Below are positions 23,731 to 33,606 of a DNA stretch of 64,000 nt, piece by piece. Source of the DNA: Arbacia lixula (taxonomy: Eukaryota > Echinodermata > Echinoidea > Arbacioida > Arbaciidae); contig CAVLGW020000028.1 in NCBI GenBank assembly GCA_963669155.1, positions 1-64,000 on the forward strand. Reading direction: 5' to 3'. The first letter of the stretch is position 1; the number at the start of each line of letters is the position of its first letter. The notes beneath the pieces were generated by a model. It worked only from the letters and a program-made list of their open reading frames with translations, searched no databases and had not been told where the DNA came from. The position numbers and the translations under genes are program-made.

Positions 23731-23937
23731 ATCTTTGTAACAATCCTTGGAATATTTAATTAAATATTCACTTTTGGAGCAATTTGGATCTGAGAATTTG
23801 CGCGTATCGGACAACTGATTCAGAACACAACATTGAGCCTTGTGTATCACACCTGTCAATCCACTTACAACTGCCATCACAGTGTCATTAACCTTTAATG
23901 TGTCATCAGCATTCATACACACAAAACACATAGCATC
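23731..23937 (-). CDS. Possible exon of an unknown cysteine-containing protein
   Basis: An open frame reading VCMNADDTLKVNDTVMAVV...LTGVIHKAQCCVLNQL... to KDCYKD and a stop. A diverged copy of the middle part (NDTVM...SGLTGVIH) is found on the same strand at about 18400-18470. That makes it more than random, but no family was recognised and no splice sites are certain. It could equally be part of a repeat. Confidence 0.3.
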
Positions 23938-24308
23938 GCAGCGTGTCTGGCAAGCTCAGGGTTAACAATACATGATGCTCCCGGCAGAAAAGATGTTGTG
24001 GGTTCAAATGTCTGATGGACAGTTACCATTTTTGTGTTCTAATTGAATTATCTGATAAACACAAAGATTTAGATGCAAATTTATCAAAAAGTGAATATAT
24101 TATCAAATTCTCATGGGATTACTACAAGCAAAGTAAATGATAACAGTCACAAACCTGTCCTTAAATAAATTATATCTCTCGACTTTATGTGTACATTTCA
24201 GGTAAATTGGACTTGCAACTCATTTTTTTATTTTTCAAAAATGTCAACTTTTTTTTGACACCTCGTTACTGGCCAAAATTAATTAGCCACATCATGTAAA
24301 AGGGTTCT

Positions 24309-25350
24309 TGTTACACCCACAAATGTAATAATCGTAGACAAATGTAATTACGCAGACAAATGTAATAACACTTTACCCACAAATGTAATAACGCCCACAA
24401 ATGTAATAACACTCTACCCACAAATGTAATCATTTCACCCACAAATGTAATAATGCACTTTACCCACAAATGTAATCATTTTTAGGGGATGTTTTGTCGA
24501 ATTTCTTCAAAACTGAAACCCTGTACTGATGCATCAGTATAGCGCGGAGTCTTTATTCCAGACCCAATTATAGGCCCGATCATCTTCTCTCTGTGGAATA
24601 ACGTGAGAATGGAGCCTAGTATTTTCTCCAAACCCGATAATTTCAAAAGTTAGAGCTTAGTCTTTTTTCAAGACCCAATTATTTCATTATTTGAATCTTC
24701 AAAACCAAGGCCAGATCATCTTATTCCTGAGGGATAACCTGAGATTTCGAGTCTAGTCTTTCCTCTAAACCCAATTATTTCAAAAATAAGAGCGTAGGCT
24801 TTTCTCTAGACCCGTTTACTTCATTTTTTTAAATCTTCAAAACCAAGGCCCCATCATCTCATTCCTGTAGAATAACATGAAAATTTAGTCTAGTCTTTCC
24901 TCCAGAGCCGGTGATTTCAAAAGTAAGAGTGTAGTCTTTTCTGCAGACCCATTTAATTAATTTTCTTACTCTTCAAAACCAAGGCCCATCACCTTATTTC
25001 TGTGAAAAAACGTGATAATGGACCCTAGTCTTTGTTCCAGACCCAATTATTTAAAAAATAAGGGTGTAGGCTTTTCTCCAGACCCGTTTAATTCATTTTT
25101 TTTAATCTTCAAAACCAGGGCCCGATCGTCTTATTATTGTGGAATAACATGAGAATCGAGTCTAGTCTCTCCTCTAAACCTGAATATTTCAAAAGTAAGA
25201 GCGTAGTCTTTTCTGCAGACCCGGTTATTTTAAGAATAAGAAACAAATAAAATAAACTTGAAAACTAAGATTGCACCATCTTCCCTACTGAGACCCTGTA
25301 ATAAAGCAATGGTTTAAAACGTAGTCTTTCTACCAGACCAGTTCAATTAA
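24309..25350 (+). repeat. Left inverted arm of the foldback element
   Basis: The terminal part is about nine copies of CACAAATGTAAT or close variants (24317-24478). Then come TTTTGTCGAATTTCTTC and GATGCATCAGTATAGCGCG, then about five units of about 137 bp, counted by CTTCAAAACCAAGGCC at about 24698, 24836, 24972 and 25108. Every part has a complementary counterpart in the right arm. Confidence 0.85.
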
Positions 25351-25385
25351 AAAATAAGAAAAAATCATCAAATCTATAAGACCCT

Positions 25386-26602
25386 CCCAGCAAATGCAAA
25401 CCGTTTTTTATTTTTTAGGTCCTGTACATCTTCGTCCTAAATGAATGTATAACGTTAAAGTTTGGACTTTTTTTAGGTTTTTTGAGAACGTTTAATTTTT
25501 TTTTAAACTTTACAAACCTTTTGTACATAGCGTTTACAAAACGTTTTATATACGTCCAGCTCAATAAATCCACTAATATGAAATACATAAAGAAATAAAT
25601 CACTATACTTATTTCATTATTTAAATGTCAGCATTAAGGTGTAATTTTGACGTCAATGTTACAATCTCAATATAATGTGATTACATGACCAACACATCGG
25701 CACTTGTAGTATGCCCATAATATGACGTAATATTTACGTCAATCCGATATCTTTAAAGACCAACTAATCTTTATCCCATCCTATCTCAATCTAATCCTAA
25801 GCTTATAACCTGAATTTATACCGGCAGTTGTTTACTTTCACTTCAAGCAATTGCTGTTCACTCAACTGGCACAGTATGTTACTTTAAAACTGATGTTTAC
25901 AAATATTCATGCATTAGGCGTATTGACTTGTGTCATATTTTTGTACATTTGGATAACCGGCATATAACTAGAAAGAAGGAATATTTAAGCATACATTCCA
26001 AAAAACGTTTTGAAATTTAGACATTAAAACTATAGATGCCACCTAATTGAGTGCAATATTTTGTAGAGCATATTACCGTAGTACTAGTGAGGGTGTTAAA
26101 ATACAAAAGGAGCAGGGTAGGATAAGAAATGATTAGGATAGGATAAGTATAGGATTAGGGTTATGTGTGCGTATGTATGCATGTATGATAAGTCGTGTGA
26201 GATAATTTTAAAAGGTTTTTTTAAACGTTCTTAAAACGTTTGTAGAGCATTTGGACGTTTGGAAAGACCTTCTACAAACGTTGTATACATGTTTTTAAAG
26301 GTTTTCTAGACGTTCCTAAAAACCTTTCAGTGCATTTCAAGGTTTTAACAAGTTTCCAAACGTTTCTGCACACGTCCACAATATATTTAAAACATTTTCA
26401 AAAGATTTTAGGATGTCTCGAGCTTTCTAAAGGTATTGAAAGTTGTTTTTTTTTGTTCTTTTGACGTTTAAAACACGTATTAAAACGTCTAAAACCTAAC
26501 ACATTTTGACGTCTATCAAACGTTTTCACAAAATGTCCAAGAAACCTAGTACTTGGACCGTCTTCAGGACGTTTTTAAAACGTTTCTTTTTTGTTAGCTG
26601 GG
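25386..26602. mobile_element. Non-autonomous element with CCCAGC/GCTGGG ends and AACGTT-rich interior
   Basis: The left end CCCAGCAAATGCAAACCGTT and the right end AAACGTTTC...TTAGCTGGG are imperfect inverted ends. The flanking 200-400 bp on each side are rich in AACGTT, AAACGTTTT and TTTTAAACGTTC words in both orientations (for example 26205-26590). No transposase frame and no clear target duplication. It sits inside the foldback element. Confidence 0.55.
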
Positions 26603-26639
26603 CTATTATCTCATTCTTTTTTTTCTTTTTTTTTCTTCT

Positions 26640-27560
26640 TCAATTAAGTACTTTGAGCATCTACATAAGGTGGATTTAGTGCATTCTAAGTACTCCTCAG
26701 TGTCATCATCATTTCTTGGCGATGCATGACATCGCTTAACATTGTTACATATGTGGAACAACACGTCGCAAATAAATAATTGTTCGGTGGTCACACGAAC
26801 TGACGAATCAGTCCAAATGGTCAGATAACACAGACAGGAGGAACCGATGTGATAGATCGTTGATCGTGGACGATTTTTTGTAATCATGTAAATATTCTAA
26901 CGCCCACAAAAATCCTGGAATTCAATGGAAAAAAGAAGAAATAGAATTAGTGACCATAAAACATTATTGTAATTGTCGGTGAAATCATTGCATGTGTAGG
27001 TAAATTGTTATTACACTTGTGGGTGTTATTACATTTGTAGGTGTAAGAGACACCCTCAAATGTAATAACTCCCACATGTAATAACACTTTACCTACACAT
27101 GCAATGATTTCACCGACAATTAAAATAATGTTCTTTATGGTCACTAATTCTGTATAACACTTTACCCACAAATGTAAAAGTTTCAACCACAAACTTAGTA
27201 ACGCCCTTTACCAAGAAATGTAGTGATTTTGAATCACCCAAATTTTATCCAATTACTTTGTTTCTATACGGCCATTGATTCAGACCATAAGAATGTCGGC
27301 AAAGATGATTAAAAGAATAGTCGACAGTCAACGTACTTTCGAATCGGTCCCACCTGTGAACGTTATATACAAGTATATGTATTATTTTGACTGATTCGTC
27401 AGTTTGTGTGACAGCCGACCATTGAGATGTGTTGTATCCACATATGTAACAATATAGAGCGATGCCATGCATCGCCAAGAAAAAATGACGATAATGATGA
27501 GTATTTATAATGCGCTATATATACATTATGTACGTGCTTAAAGTGCTTGACTTTTTAAGT
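26640..27560. repeat. Large inverted repeat (palindrome) inside the foldback element
   Basis: The inner arms 26950-27040 and 27054-27144 are nearly complementary (GTGACCATAAAACATTATTGTAA against its complement, and CCGACAATT, ATGCAATGATTTCACC and so on), around a centre near 27047. The similarity continues outward with a shift of about 100 bp: TTGGCGATGCATG at 26716 pairs with CATGCATCGCCAA at 27466, and ACTGACGAATCAGTC with its complement. It also contains ACCCACAAATGTAA words, so it may be two foldback termini fused head to head. Confidence 0.8.
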
Positions 27561-27572
27561 TGTATTTTTTTA

Positions 27573-28071
27573 TTAAAACAAGGCATTAGCAATATTGTGT
27601 CTCGCCCACTTGCGAAAATAACCAGAAATATCGCGATCTCCGTTGCTACGCAAAATAATTGTATCCCTGGCTGATTGTTCACACTTGTCATGGGCATCTC
27701 GATTAGCACTTGTGCTTGCTTTCATATTATCGCATACATGACATTCCTTTTTTTGAAATGAACTAAATTGCTTTTTACACTTTGTACAAAATGTAAAAGA
27801 ATGACTTTTAAGTCTGACTTCAGACCAATATGTTTTGTTGCAATACTGACATGAAAAAGAACCTATACAAGAATGTGAATGCAACACTTGTTTCCTGGTA
27901 AACTGCTTCCCACATTTGTAGCAAATATTACATGAATGTTTCTGGAGGTTCGCTCTCAACTGGAATGACTTTCCACATCTATTACATGTATACGCAATGT
28001 TGCCATAAAATAAACGGACTCCTTTGTTGCCTAAGAGGTAGTGCCTGCCTGTAAAACCTGTGAAAAACTGA
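27573..28071 (-). CDS. Frame with four zinc-finger-like C-x2-C motifs, inside the foldback element
   Basis: An acceptor-like TGTTTGTTTCAG precedes it at 28072, and the frame runs to a stop at 27573-27575. Four successive motifs are seen: CNRCGKSFQLRANLQKHSC, CYKCGKQFTRKQVLHSHSC, CQYCNKTYWSEVRLKSHSF with a following C, and CTKCKKQFSS...CHVC. The pattern is C-x2-C-x12-H-x-C rather than classical C2H2. The rest (ARDTIILRSNGDRDISGYF...) is unrecognised. It may be an N-terminal piece of a transposon-encoded protein or a captured host exon. Confidence 0.5.
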
Positions 28072-28204
28072 AACAAACAAATAAGCAAATTTAAACAGAC
28101 AACATCAAAATCAGGTGCAAAATAGTGACTTTGAATAAATTTGCAGAAATGTGGATGAGTAATGTTTGCCTAAATCTACATCAGTAATGCTCACACATGC
28201 TCAC

Positions 28205-28698
28205 ACAATTCTGTGCACAAGTTAGGAAGCCTTCACCAAGAGTCTTGCAAGTAAACTTTAACGTATGGCCTCAAATGACCTTTGACCTTATCCTGTGACC
28301 TCCAACGGTATCATAACATGAAGGTACCCCCAGTGCATTTATGACCCAAGTTAGGTTGTAATGCAAGCAACCTATGTGAAGTTATTTGTCAAGAGAGTCT
28401 TGCAGGTAAACTTTAACATAGAAAAAGAGAGTCTTGCACATACTCTTTAATATATGACCTCAAATGACCTTTGACATCATCACATGACCTCTGACAACAC
28501 CATAACATGAAGATACCCCTAGTGCTTCTATCAACGAAGTGTGGCTGCCATTGCTGTAACAGTTGCCAAGTTATGGATCATAAGAGAGTCTTGCAGGTAA
28601 ACTTTAACATTTGTGACGGACGACGGACGGACGACGGACGGACGCCATTTGAATCCCTTAGTCTCGCCTTCACCTCCGGTGGGCGAGACAAAAAAATG
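28205..28698 (+). repeat. Dispersed repeat with AGAGTCTTGCAGGTAAACTT and GACGGACGG motifs
   Basis: Three copies of AGAGTCTTGCAGGTAAACTT-like sequence (28240, 28394, 28576), two copies of TGACCTCAAATGACCTTTGAC, then GACGGACGACGGACGG and a short hairpin (AGTCTCGCC...GGCGAGAC) followed by an A-rich end. This layout resembles 3' ends of non-LTR or SINE-type repeats in marine animals; the family was not identified. Confidence 0.5.
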
Positions 28699-28699
28699 T

Positions 28700-30129
28700 A
28701 ATTAGTTGATAGGATCTTAGTTTTGAAGATCTGCTTTTGAATTCTAATTACGAGGAAAGACTACGCTCTAAACATTTGATTTATCACAGTCAGGGTCTTA
28801 GTTTGGAAGATAGTGCAGTGTTAGTTTTCTAGTTTTTGATTTTGATTTTATTTTTTAGATTTGAGCTCGCTTTTCTTTCAGCATAAATAGTTGGTTCTTC
28901 TTGTAATTTGCTCATATTTGCGTGATAGCCTGATGAGCTGCAGATTGAAAAGCTTCGTTATCAAACGTTTGAAAATCCCTTGTAATAATATGATGGGGTC
29001 TAAGATTTGGAGATTTTTTTCAAAATTTTGAAATTACTGGGTTTGAAGTAAAGACAATGCTCTAAACATGTGCTTTATTACGGGGTCTTAGTTTCGAGGA
29101 TTGTACTTGGTCTTTGATTTTATATTTCTGTTTTGTGTTCGAATATGTTTTACTTTAAAAAAAACGGGTCTGGAAGAAAGGCTAAGCACGATTCTCATGT
29201 TATTCCACAGGAATAAGATAGGAAAGTCTACGCTCTAATTTTTAAAATAACCATTTCTGGAGGAAAGACTAGAAACGATTCTCATGTTATTCCACAGGAA
29301 TAAGATGAAGGGGTCTTGGTTTTGAAGATTTAGAAAATGATTTAAGTGGGTCTGCACAAAAGACTACGCGCTTACTTTTAAAATAACCGGGTTTGGAGGA
29401 AAGACTAGAATGAATTCTCATGTTATTTCACAGGAATAAGATGACAGGGCCTTGCTTTTGAAGATTTAGAAAGTTAATCAATTGGGTCTGCAGAATAGAC
29501 TACGATCTAACTTTTACACTAACTGGGTCTGGAGGAAAGACTAGAAACGATTCTTGGGGCCTTAGTTTTGAAGATTTAGAATATTAATCAAATGGGTCTG
29601 CAGAAAAGACTATTCTCTAATATGTTTTAATAAACTCTAGGAAGGAGGAGGAGGAAAGACTATGCTCCCTTCATATGTTATTCTACAAGAATAAGATGAT
29701 GGGGCCTTTGTTTGGAAGATTTTCAAAAAAATGGGTCTGGAAAAAGACTATGCTCTTATTTTTGAAATTTTCGGGTCTGGAGGAAAGGCTAGGCTCCATT
29801 CTCACGTTATTCCACAGAGAGAAAATGATCGGGTCTATAATTGGGTCTGGAATAAAGACTGCGCGCTATACCGATGCATCAGTACAGGGCTTCAGTTTTG
29901 AAGAAATTCGACAAAATATTTCCTAAAGATTATTAAATTTGTGGATAAAGTTATCATTGCATTTGTGGGTGGTTCAAAATTATTACATTTGTGGGTAAAG
30001 TGCATTATTACATTTTTGGTGAAATTATTACATTTGTGGGTAAAGTGTTATTACATGTGTGGGCGTTATTACATTTGTGGGTAAAGTGTTATTACATTTG
30101 TGGGCGTTATTACATTTGTGGGTGTAACA
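28700..30129 (-). repeat. Right inverted arm of the foldback element
   Basis: The complement of the left arm. It has several copies of GGGTCTGGAGGAAAGACTA and TTTGAAGATTTAGAA units, then GCGCGCTATACCGATGCATC and GAAGAAATTCGACAAAAT, then about eight copies of TTATTACATTTGTGGG up to the terminus GGGTGTAACA. Confidence 0.85.
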
Positions 30130-30207
30130 GTTCTTCATATGTTTTCTTTAGAAATGCAGTAAGAACATTTGTGTACTGACAAATAAATCATAATTTCTAA
30201 ACCCTAA

Positions 30208-31270
30208 ATGTATGAAACTACCTTTTTTCTCTGTGAAACAATGAACAAATCGCAATGTAATGGGAAAATGGGTCAGTATTCAGATTGTCCACCTCTTGCC
30301 TTGATTAAAGCAACAACGCGTTTTGGCATACTGTCCACCAGTTTATTTGAATATTCAGCTGGGATGGCGTTCCACTCTTGTTCAATTCTTTCCTATAATT
30401 ATGCAACATTCCTGAATCGATTTTGTTCAATTTTCCTCCCAGTGAAGTCCAACTCATGCTCGATTGGATTAATGGTTTTCTGTTGCATACTTCTTCACAG
30501 CCCTGGCAGTGTGACAGGGAGCATTGTCTTGCTGGAACACTGCCTCGCCATCTCCGAATAGATGTTTCATAAATGGTAGAGCACAGTATTTCAAGATCTT
30601 GATGTAATGTTCCTCATTAATGGAGCCATTCACCTTGTGCCGCCGTACCACACCCGTCTTGGCAAAGCAACCCCAGACCATGGTTCCCCTACCTCTGTGT
30701 TTCATCGTTGGGTTCAAGCATTCAGGATGATCTTCTTCACCCCTTTCTTCTCCTCACGCAGACTGGCCTGTCGCTAACCAAGCTGAATCTGCTTTCGTCA
30801 CTGAAGAGAACTTTGTCCCAATCTCTATTCCTGTTTTCTTTTGCCCAGAGCAAACGCTTTTAGTATTCTTGCAGTGGCAGTTAGAAGAGGTTTCTTCTTG
30901 GCTCTGCAGTTCTTCAGAAGTTTAGACCGCCCTCTTCAAGCCTTCGTTTCACTGTTCTAGAATTTATGGATGTACCAAAGTCTGTCTCAAGCCCTCTTGG
31001 CGTTTGTTTGGAGGTCCTTTCTCGTGTCTCTCAGGGATTCTCTGATTACGACTCTGTCTTGCCCTGGTGTTGTCAACTTCTTCCTTCCTCTTCCTGGCCT
31101 ATCATTAACTTTAGCGTCTCTCTGCGCTTCTTTATCAACTCTCGGATGGTTCCCCTGGCAACGTGTAATCTTTCAGCGATTACGTTCATACTACATCCTT
31201 CTTCATGAAGCACGACAGCCCTCATTCTTCCTGGGGTTGCTTTGCCAAGACTGGTTTGGGACGGCTGCAA
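30208..31270 (-). pseudogene. Tc1-like transposase remnant, minus strand
   Basis: From right to left on the minus strand it shows an N-terminal helix-turn-helix part (GRMRAVVLHEEGCSMNVIAE, then RLHVARGTIREL at 31073-31233). After a decayed middle comes TMVWGCFAKTG...HYIKILKYCALPFMKHLFGDGEAVFQQDNAPCHTARA (30469-30717). The QQDNAPCHT block is the second catalytic aspartate region of the DDE transposase. Frames are broken between the pieces, so it is inactive. The remaining C-terminal part is degraded up to 30208. Confidence 0.75.
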
Positions 31271-31709
31271 AAGGTGATGGCTCCATTTATGGGGAACATT
31301 ACATCAAGATCTTGAAAATACTGTGCCCTACCATCTATGAAACATCTATTCGGAGATGGTGAGGCAGTGTTTCAGCAAGCCAATTCTCCCTGTCACACTG
31401 TCAGGGCTGTGGAGAAGTGGTCAACAGAAAACTATCTCGAGATTCTCCCTTGGTCTGGTAACAGTCCTGACATGAATTCAATCGAGCTTGTGTGGTACTT
31501 CACTGGGAGGAAAAACTGAACAAAATAGATTAAGGAATGCTGCAGAACTACATGAAAGAATTGAACAAGAGTGGAAAGCCATCTCAGCTGAATATTTGAA
31601 GAAACTGGTAAACAGTATGCCAAAACGCGTTGTTGCCTTAATCAAGGCAAGAAGTGGAATACTGACTCATTTTTCTCATTACATTGCGATTTGTTTATTG
31701 GTTCACTGA
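31229..31709 (+). pseudogene. Inverted duplicate of the transposase 3' half, plus strand
   Basis: On the plus strand the same C-terminal half is present again: HYIKILK, MKHLFGDGEAVFQQANSPCHT, SGNSPDMNSIELVW and then LHERIEQEWKAISAEYLKKL. The catalytic aspartate is replaced by alanine (QQAN) and frames shift at least twice. It is complementary in arrangement to 30210-30720, so the transposon is a partial palindrome. The junction lies near 31229-31240 at a shared TGGGGTTGC stretch. Confidence 0.75.
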
Positions 31710-31852
31710 GAAATAAGGTAGTTTCATACATATGAGGTTTAGAAATTATGATTAATTTGTCAGTATACAAAGTTTTCTTACTGTATTTCTGAAGCATACA
31801 CACGAAGAACCCTTTTACAGGAGGAGGCTAATTAATTTTGACCAGTAGTGTA

Positions 31853-33156
31853 CATAGTTTGCTGCTTTCCACATTTTTTTTGAGGACATTACGTATTTTA
31901 TGAATGGTATACGCACAACTGTACACGTCACATCTGCAAAAGAAATATATTGTATATTATGAATCTGTTGAAGCTAGCTAGAGCTACAGGGAGTCACTTA
32001 CACATGTATACATCTTTCTTTCCCGCCGATTAAAGAAAGGAAAAAAAAAAACAGACTGGTTGTTTTTAAGCAAAAGTGAATATAAAAACAACAGCAAGTA
32101 ACTATGTCATAAGTTAGGAAAAAAACATGTAATGCATGTCACACTGCATGTACAAGCATTTGATTGAAATGTCGTTTTGTCTACATCATGATAATTAACT
32201 TGATGATTAAACAATTCAAGTCTATTAACACAAAAAAAAAACTGGGCTAGTATTGAGGCTGGAAAAATGGAGGGGGGGGGTGGCTTTTGGCCTGTCCCCC
32301 TCCCCCCCCCCAAAAAAAAAATAAAAAAACAAAAAAATAAAAATAATAATAATAATGATAAATAAATAGATAAAAGATGTCGGCTGGTGGTCTCCAATCG
32401 CAATCAAATTTGGCGCGCACGTCCTTTGTCATGTCTTCTAAAAGAAAACATAGTCGAAATAATGATATTCATTGTATTGGTTAATATATTCATTTTTTCT
32501 TCATATTTTAGCTGTAAGAAGAGATTGTTCATTATGGAATTGTGTTGCTTCATGCTTGAATTATTAGGTATGCTTATGCAAATTAGTTATTATATTCAAA
32601 TACAAAGTATTCGGCACGCGATATGTAGATAAATGCAACATTTCTCATGTATTTCTTTATTTCAAGTACTGTTTTCAATTATTTTTGTATCCTAGAACTG
32701 ATACTTGCATTCAGAAACGACATAAAATCGAAAGAAACAAATGAAAATATAGTTATAAGACAATGTGTATAATCAAACACCATGACATTGTACTTTACAA
32801 AAAAGTAAATACAATTTTCTTTTTTTTTACGTGACATGTGATCAGAAAATATTACGTAAGTCCGCAAACGCGGCATTGGGTACACAAATTAGGCAAATGC
32901 GCAAAATCGTTATCGCGGATTATGTACCGGGGAGGGGGGGGGGGATAGCCAATCCCCCCCCCCCCCTCTTTTGTTTAGGGTTAAGTATGGTTGCATTGTC
33001 GTGTTATTGCTCAACATTGATACGTCAACTTTGAATGATGGTCGTTATGGTAATTGTTAGCACTGTGCTTGAATTTTTAAACAAAAAGGATAATACAAAT
33101 ATACAATCACAATGGAATCAAATCTTAATAACCAAATGCTTTTAAGCGAACTTCGA
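31853..33156. other. Intergenic sequence downstream of the ZU5-Death gene
   Basis: No gene seen. Low-complexity tracts: a G run, C run and A-rich AAATAATAATAAT stretch at 32271-32360, and a G run and C run pair at 32932-32970. A TTTATT (AATAAA on the minus strand) near 32656 is a possible, distant poly(A) signal. Confidence 0.5.
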
Positions 33157-33606
33157 CTAAGCGTATACATGTACTATTTCATAGATCATGCTAAGTAGCA
33201 TTACCAGAAATGTTAACATTATTAATGTTATCGGTAACTCAGCAGTAGGGCGCTCTCGACTGACATGAGTGGATCCTGATATCCCAGCAGTAGGGTCATC
33301 TTGGCTGACATGAGTGGATCCTGGTATCCCAGCAGTAGGGTCATCTTGGCTGACATGAATGGATCCTGATATCCCAGCAGTAGTGTCATCTTGGCTGACG
33401 TTAGTGCATCCTGGTACCCCAGCAGTAGGGTCATCTTGGCTGACATGAGTGGATCCTGGTACCCCAGCAGGAGAGTCATCTTGGCTGACATGAGTGGATC
33501 CTGGTACCCCAGCAGTAGGGTCATCTTGGCTGACATGAGTGAATCCTGGTATCCCAGCAGTATGGTCGTCATGGCTGATATTTTCATCATTATTCTCCAC
33601 CTCGTC
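33157..33606 (-). CDS. Terminal exon: 15-residue repeats and C-terminal hydrophobic segment
   Basis: An acidic start (DEVENNDENISHDD) is followed by seven tandem copies of a 45-bp unit coding THVSQDDPTAG(V/I)PGS with substitutions (for example CTNVSQDD, SPAG, VSRERPTAE). It ends with about 20 hydrophobic residues and EIVHVYA before the stop. The tail could be a C-terminal membrane anchor. Alternative acceptor at 33622-33623 (TTTTGATAG), which is in frame and adds five residues. Confidence 0.75.
   Translation of the reverse strand, partial: DEVENNDENISHDDHTAGIPGFTHVSQDDPTAGVPGSTHVSQDDSPAGVPGSTHVSQDDPTAGVPGCTNVSQDDTTAGISGSIHVSQDDPTAGIPGSTHVSQDDPTAGISGSTHVSRERPTAELPITLIMLTFLVMLLSMIYEIVHVYA

Larger units (their letters stand above)
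16998..24264. other. Region without a confident gene
   Basis: About 7 kb of AT-rich sequence. No exon with family resemblance was recognised on either strand. It holds a possible poly(A) signal for POFUT1, a TG-rich tract, a hairpin MITE, two related diverged repeats and two similar short frames on the minus strand at about 18.4 and 23.8 kb, each described separately. Confidence 0.5.
24309..30129. mobile_element. Foldback-type element with long repetitive inverted arms, 5-bp target duplication
   Basis: It begins TGTTACACCCACAAATG and ends with the exact complement, CATTTGTGGGTGTAACA. GTTCT flanks it on both sides (24304-24308 and 30130-30134) inside the Tc1-like end, giving a clean 5-bp duplication. 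The outer 170-200 bp of each arm are repeats of ACCCACAAATGTAATAA. Inward, the arms (about 24484-25350 and 28700-29926) carry copies of a unit of about 137 bp with AGACCCAATTATTT and TTCAAAACCAAGGCC. The interior contains further insertions and one open frame with zinc-finger-like motifs. No transposase was recognised. Confidence 0.8.
24265..31850 (-). mobile_element. Decayed Tc1-like transposon interrupted by a foldback element
   Basis: The right end (about 31730-31850, read inwards) has ACTGGTCAAAATTAATTAGCC, TGTAAAAGGGTTCTT, CAGTAAGAAAACTTTGTATACTGACA and TCTAAACC. The left end has the same motifs, but they are split. The first ones are at 24267-24308, and the rest resume at 30130 (GTTCTTCATATG, CAGTAAGAAC, GTACTGACAAAT). 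The 5.8 kb between them is a separate insertion. Without it the element is about 1.76 kb, near the usual size. Transposase remains are described separately. TA duplication: TA follows the right end; the left edge is eroded. Confidence 0.75.

Noticed and set aside
24309-24480. CRISPR-like spacing of CACAAATGTAAT repeats
   Set aside because: Spacers are short, variable in length and not unique. The repeats are the subterminal repeats of a foldback element, mirrored at its other end, in an animal genome.
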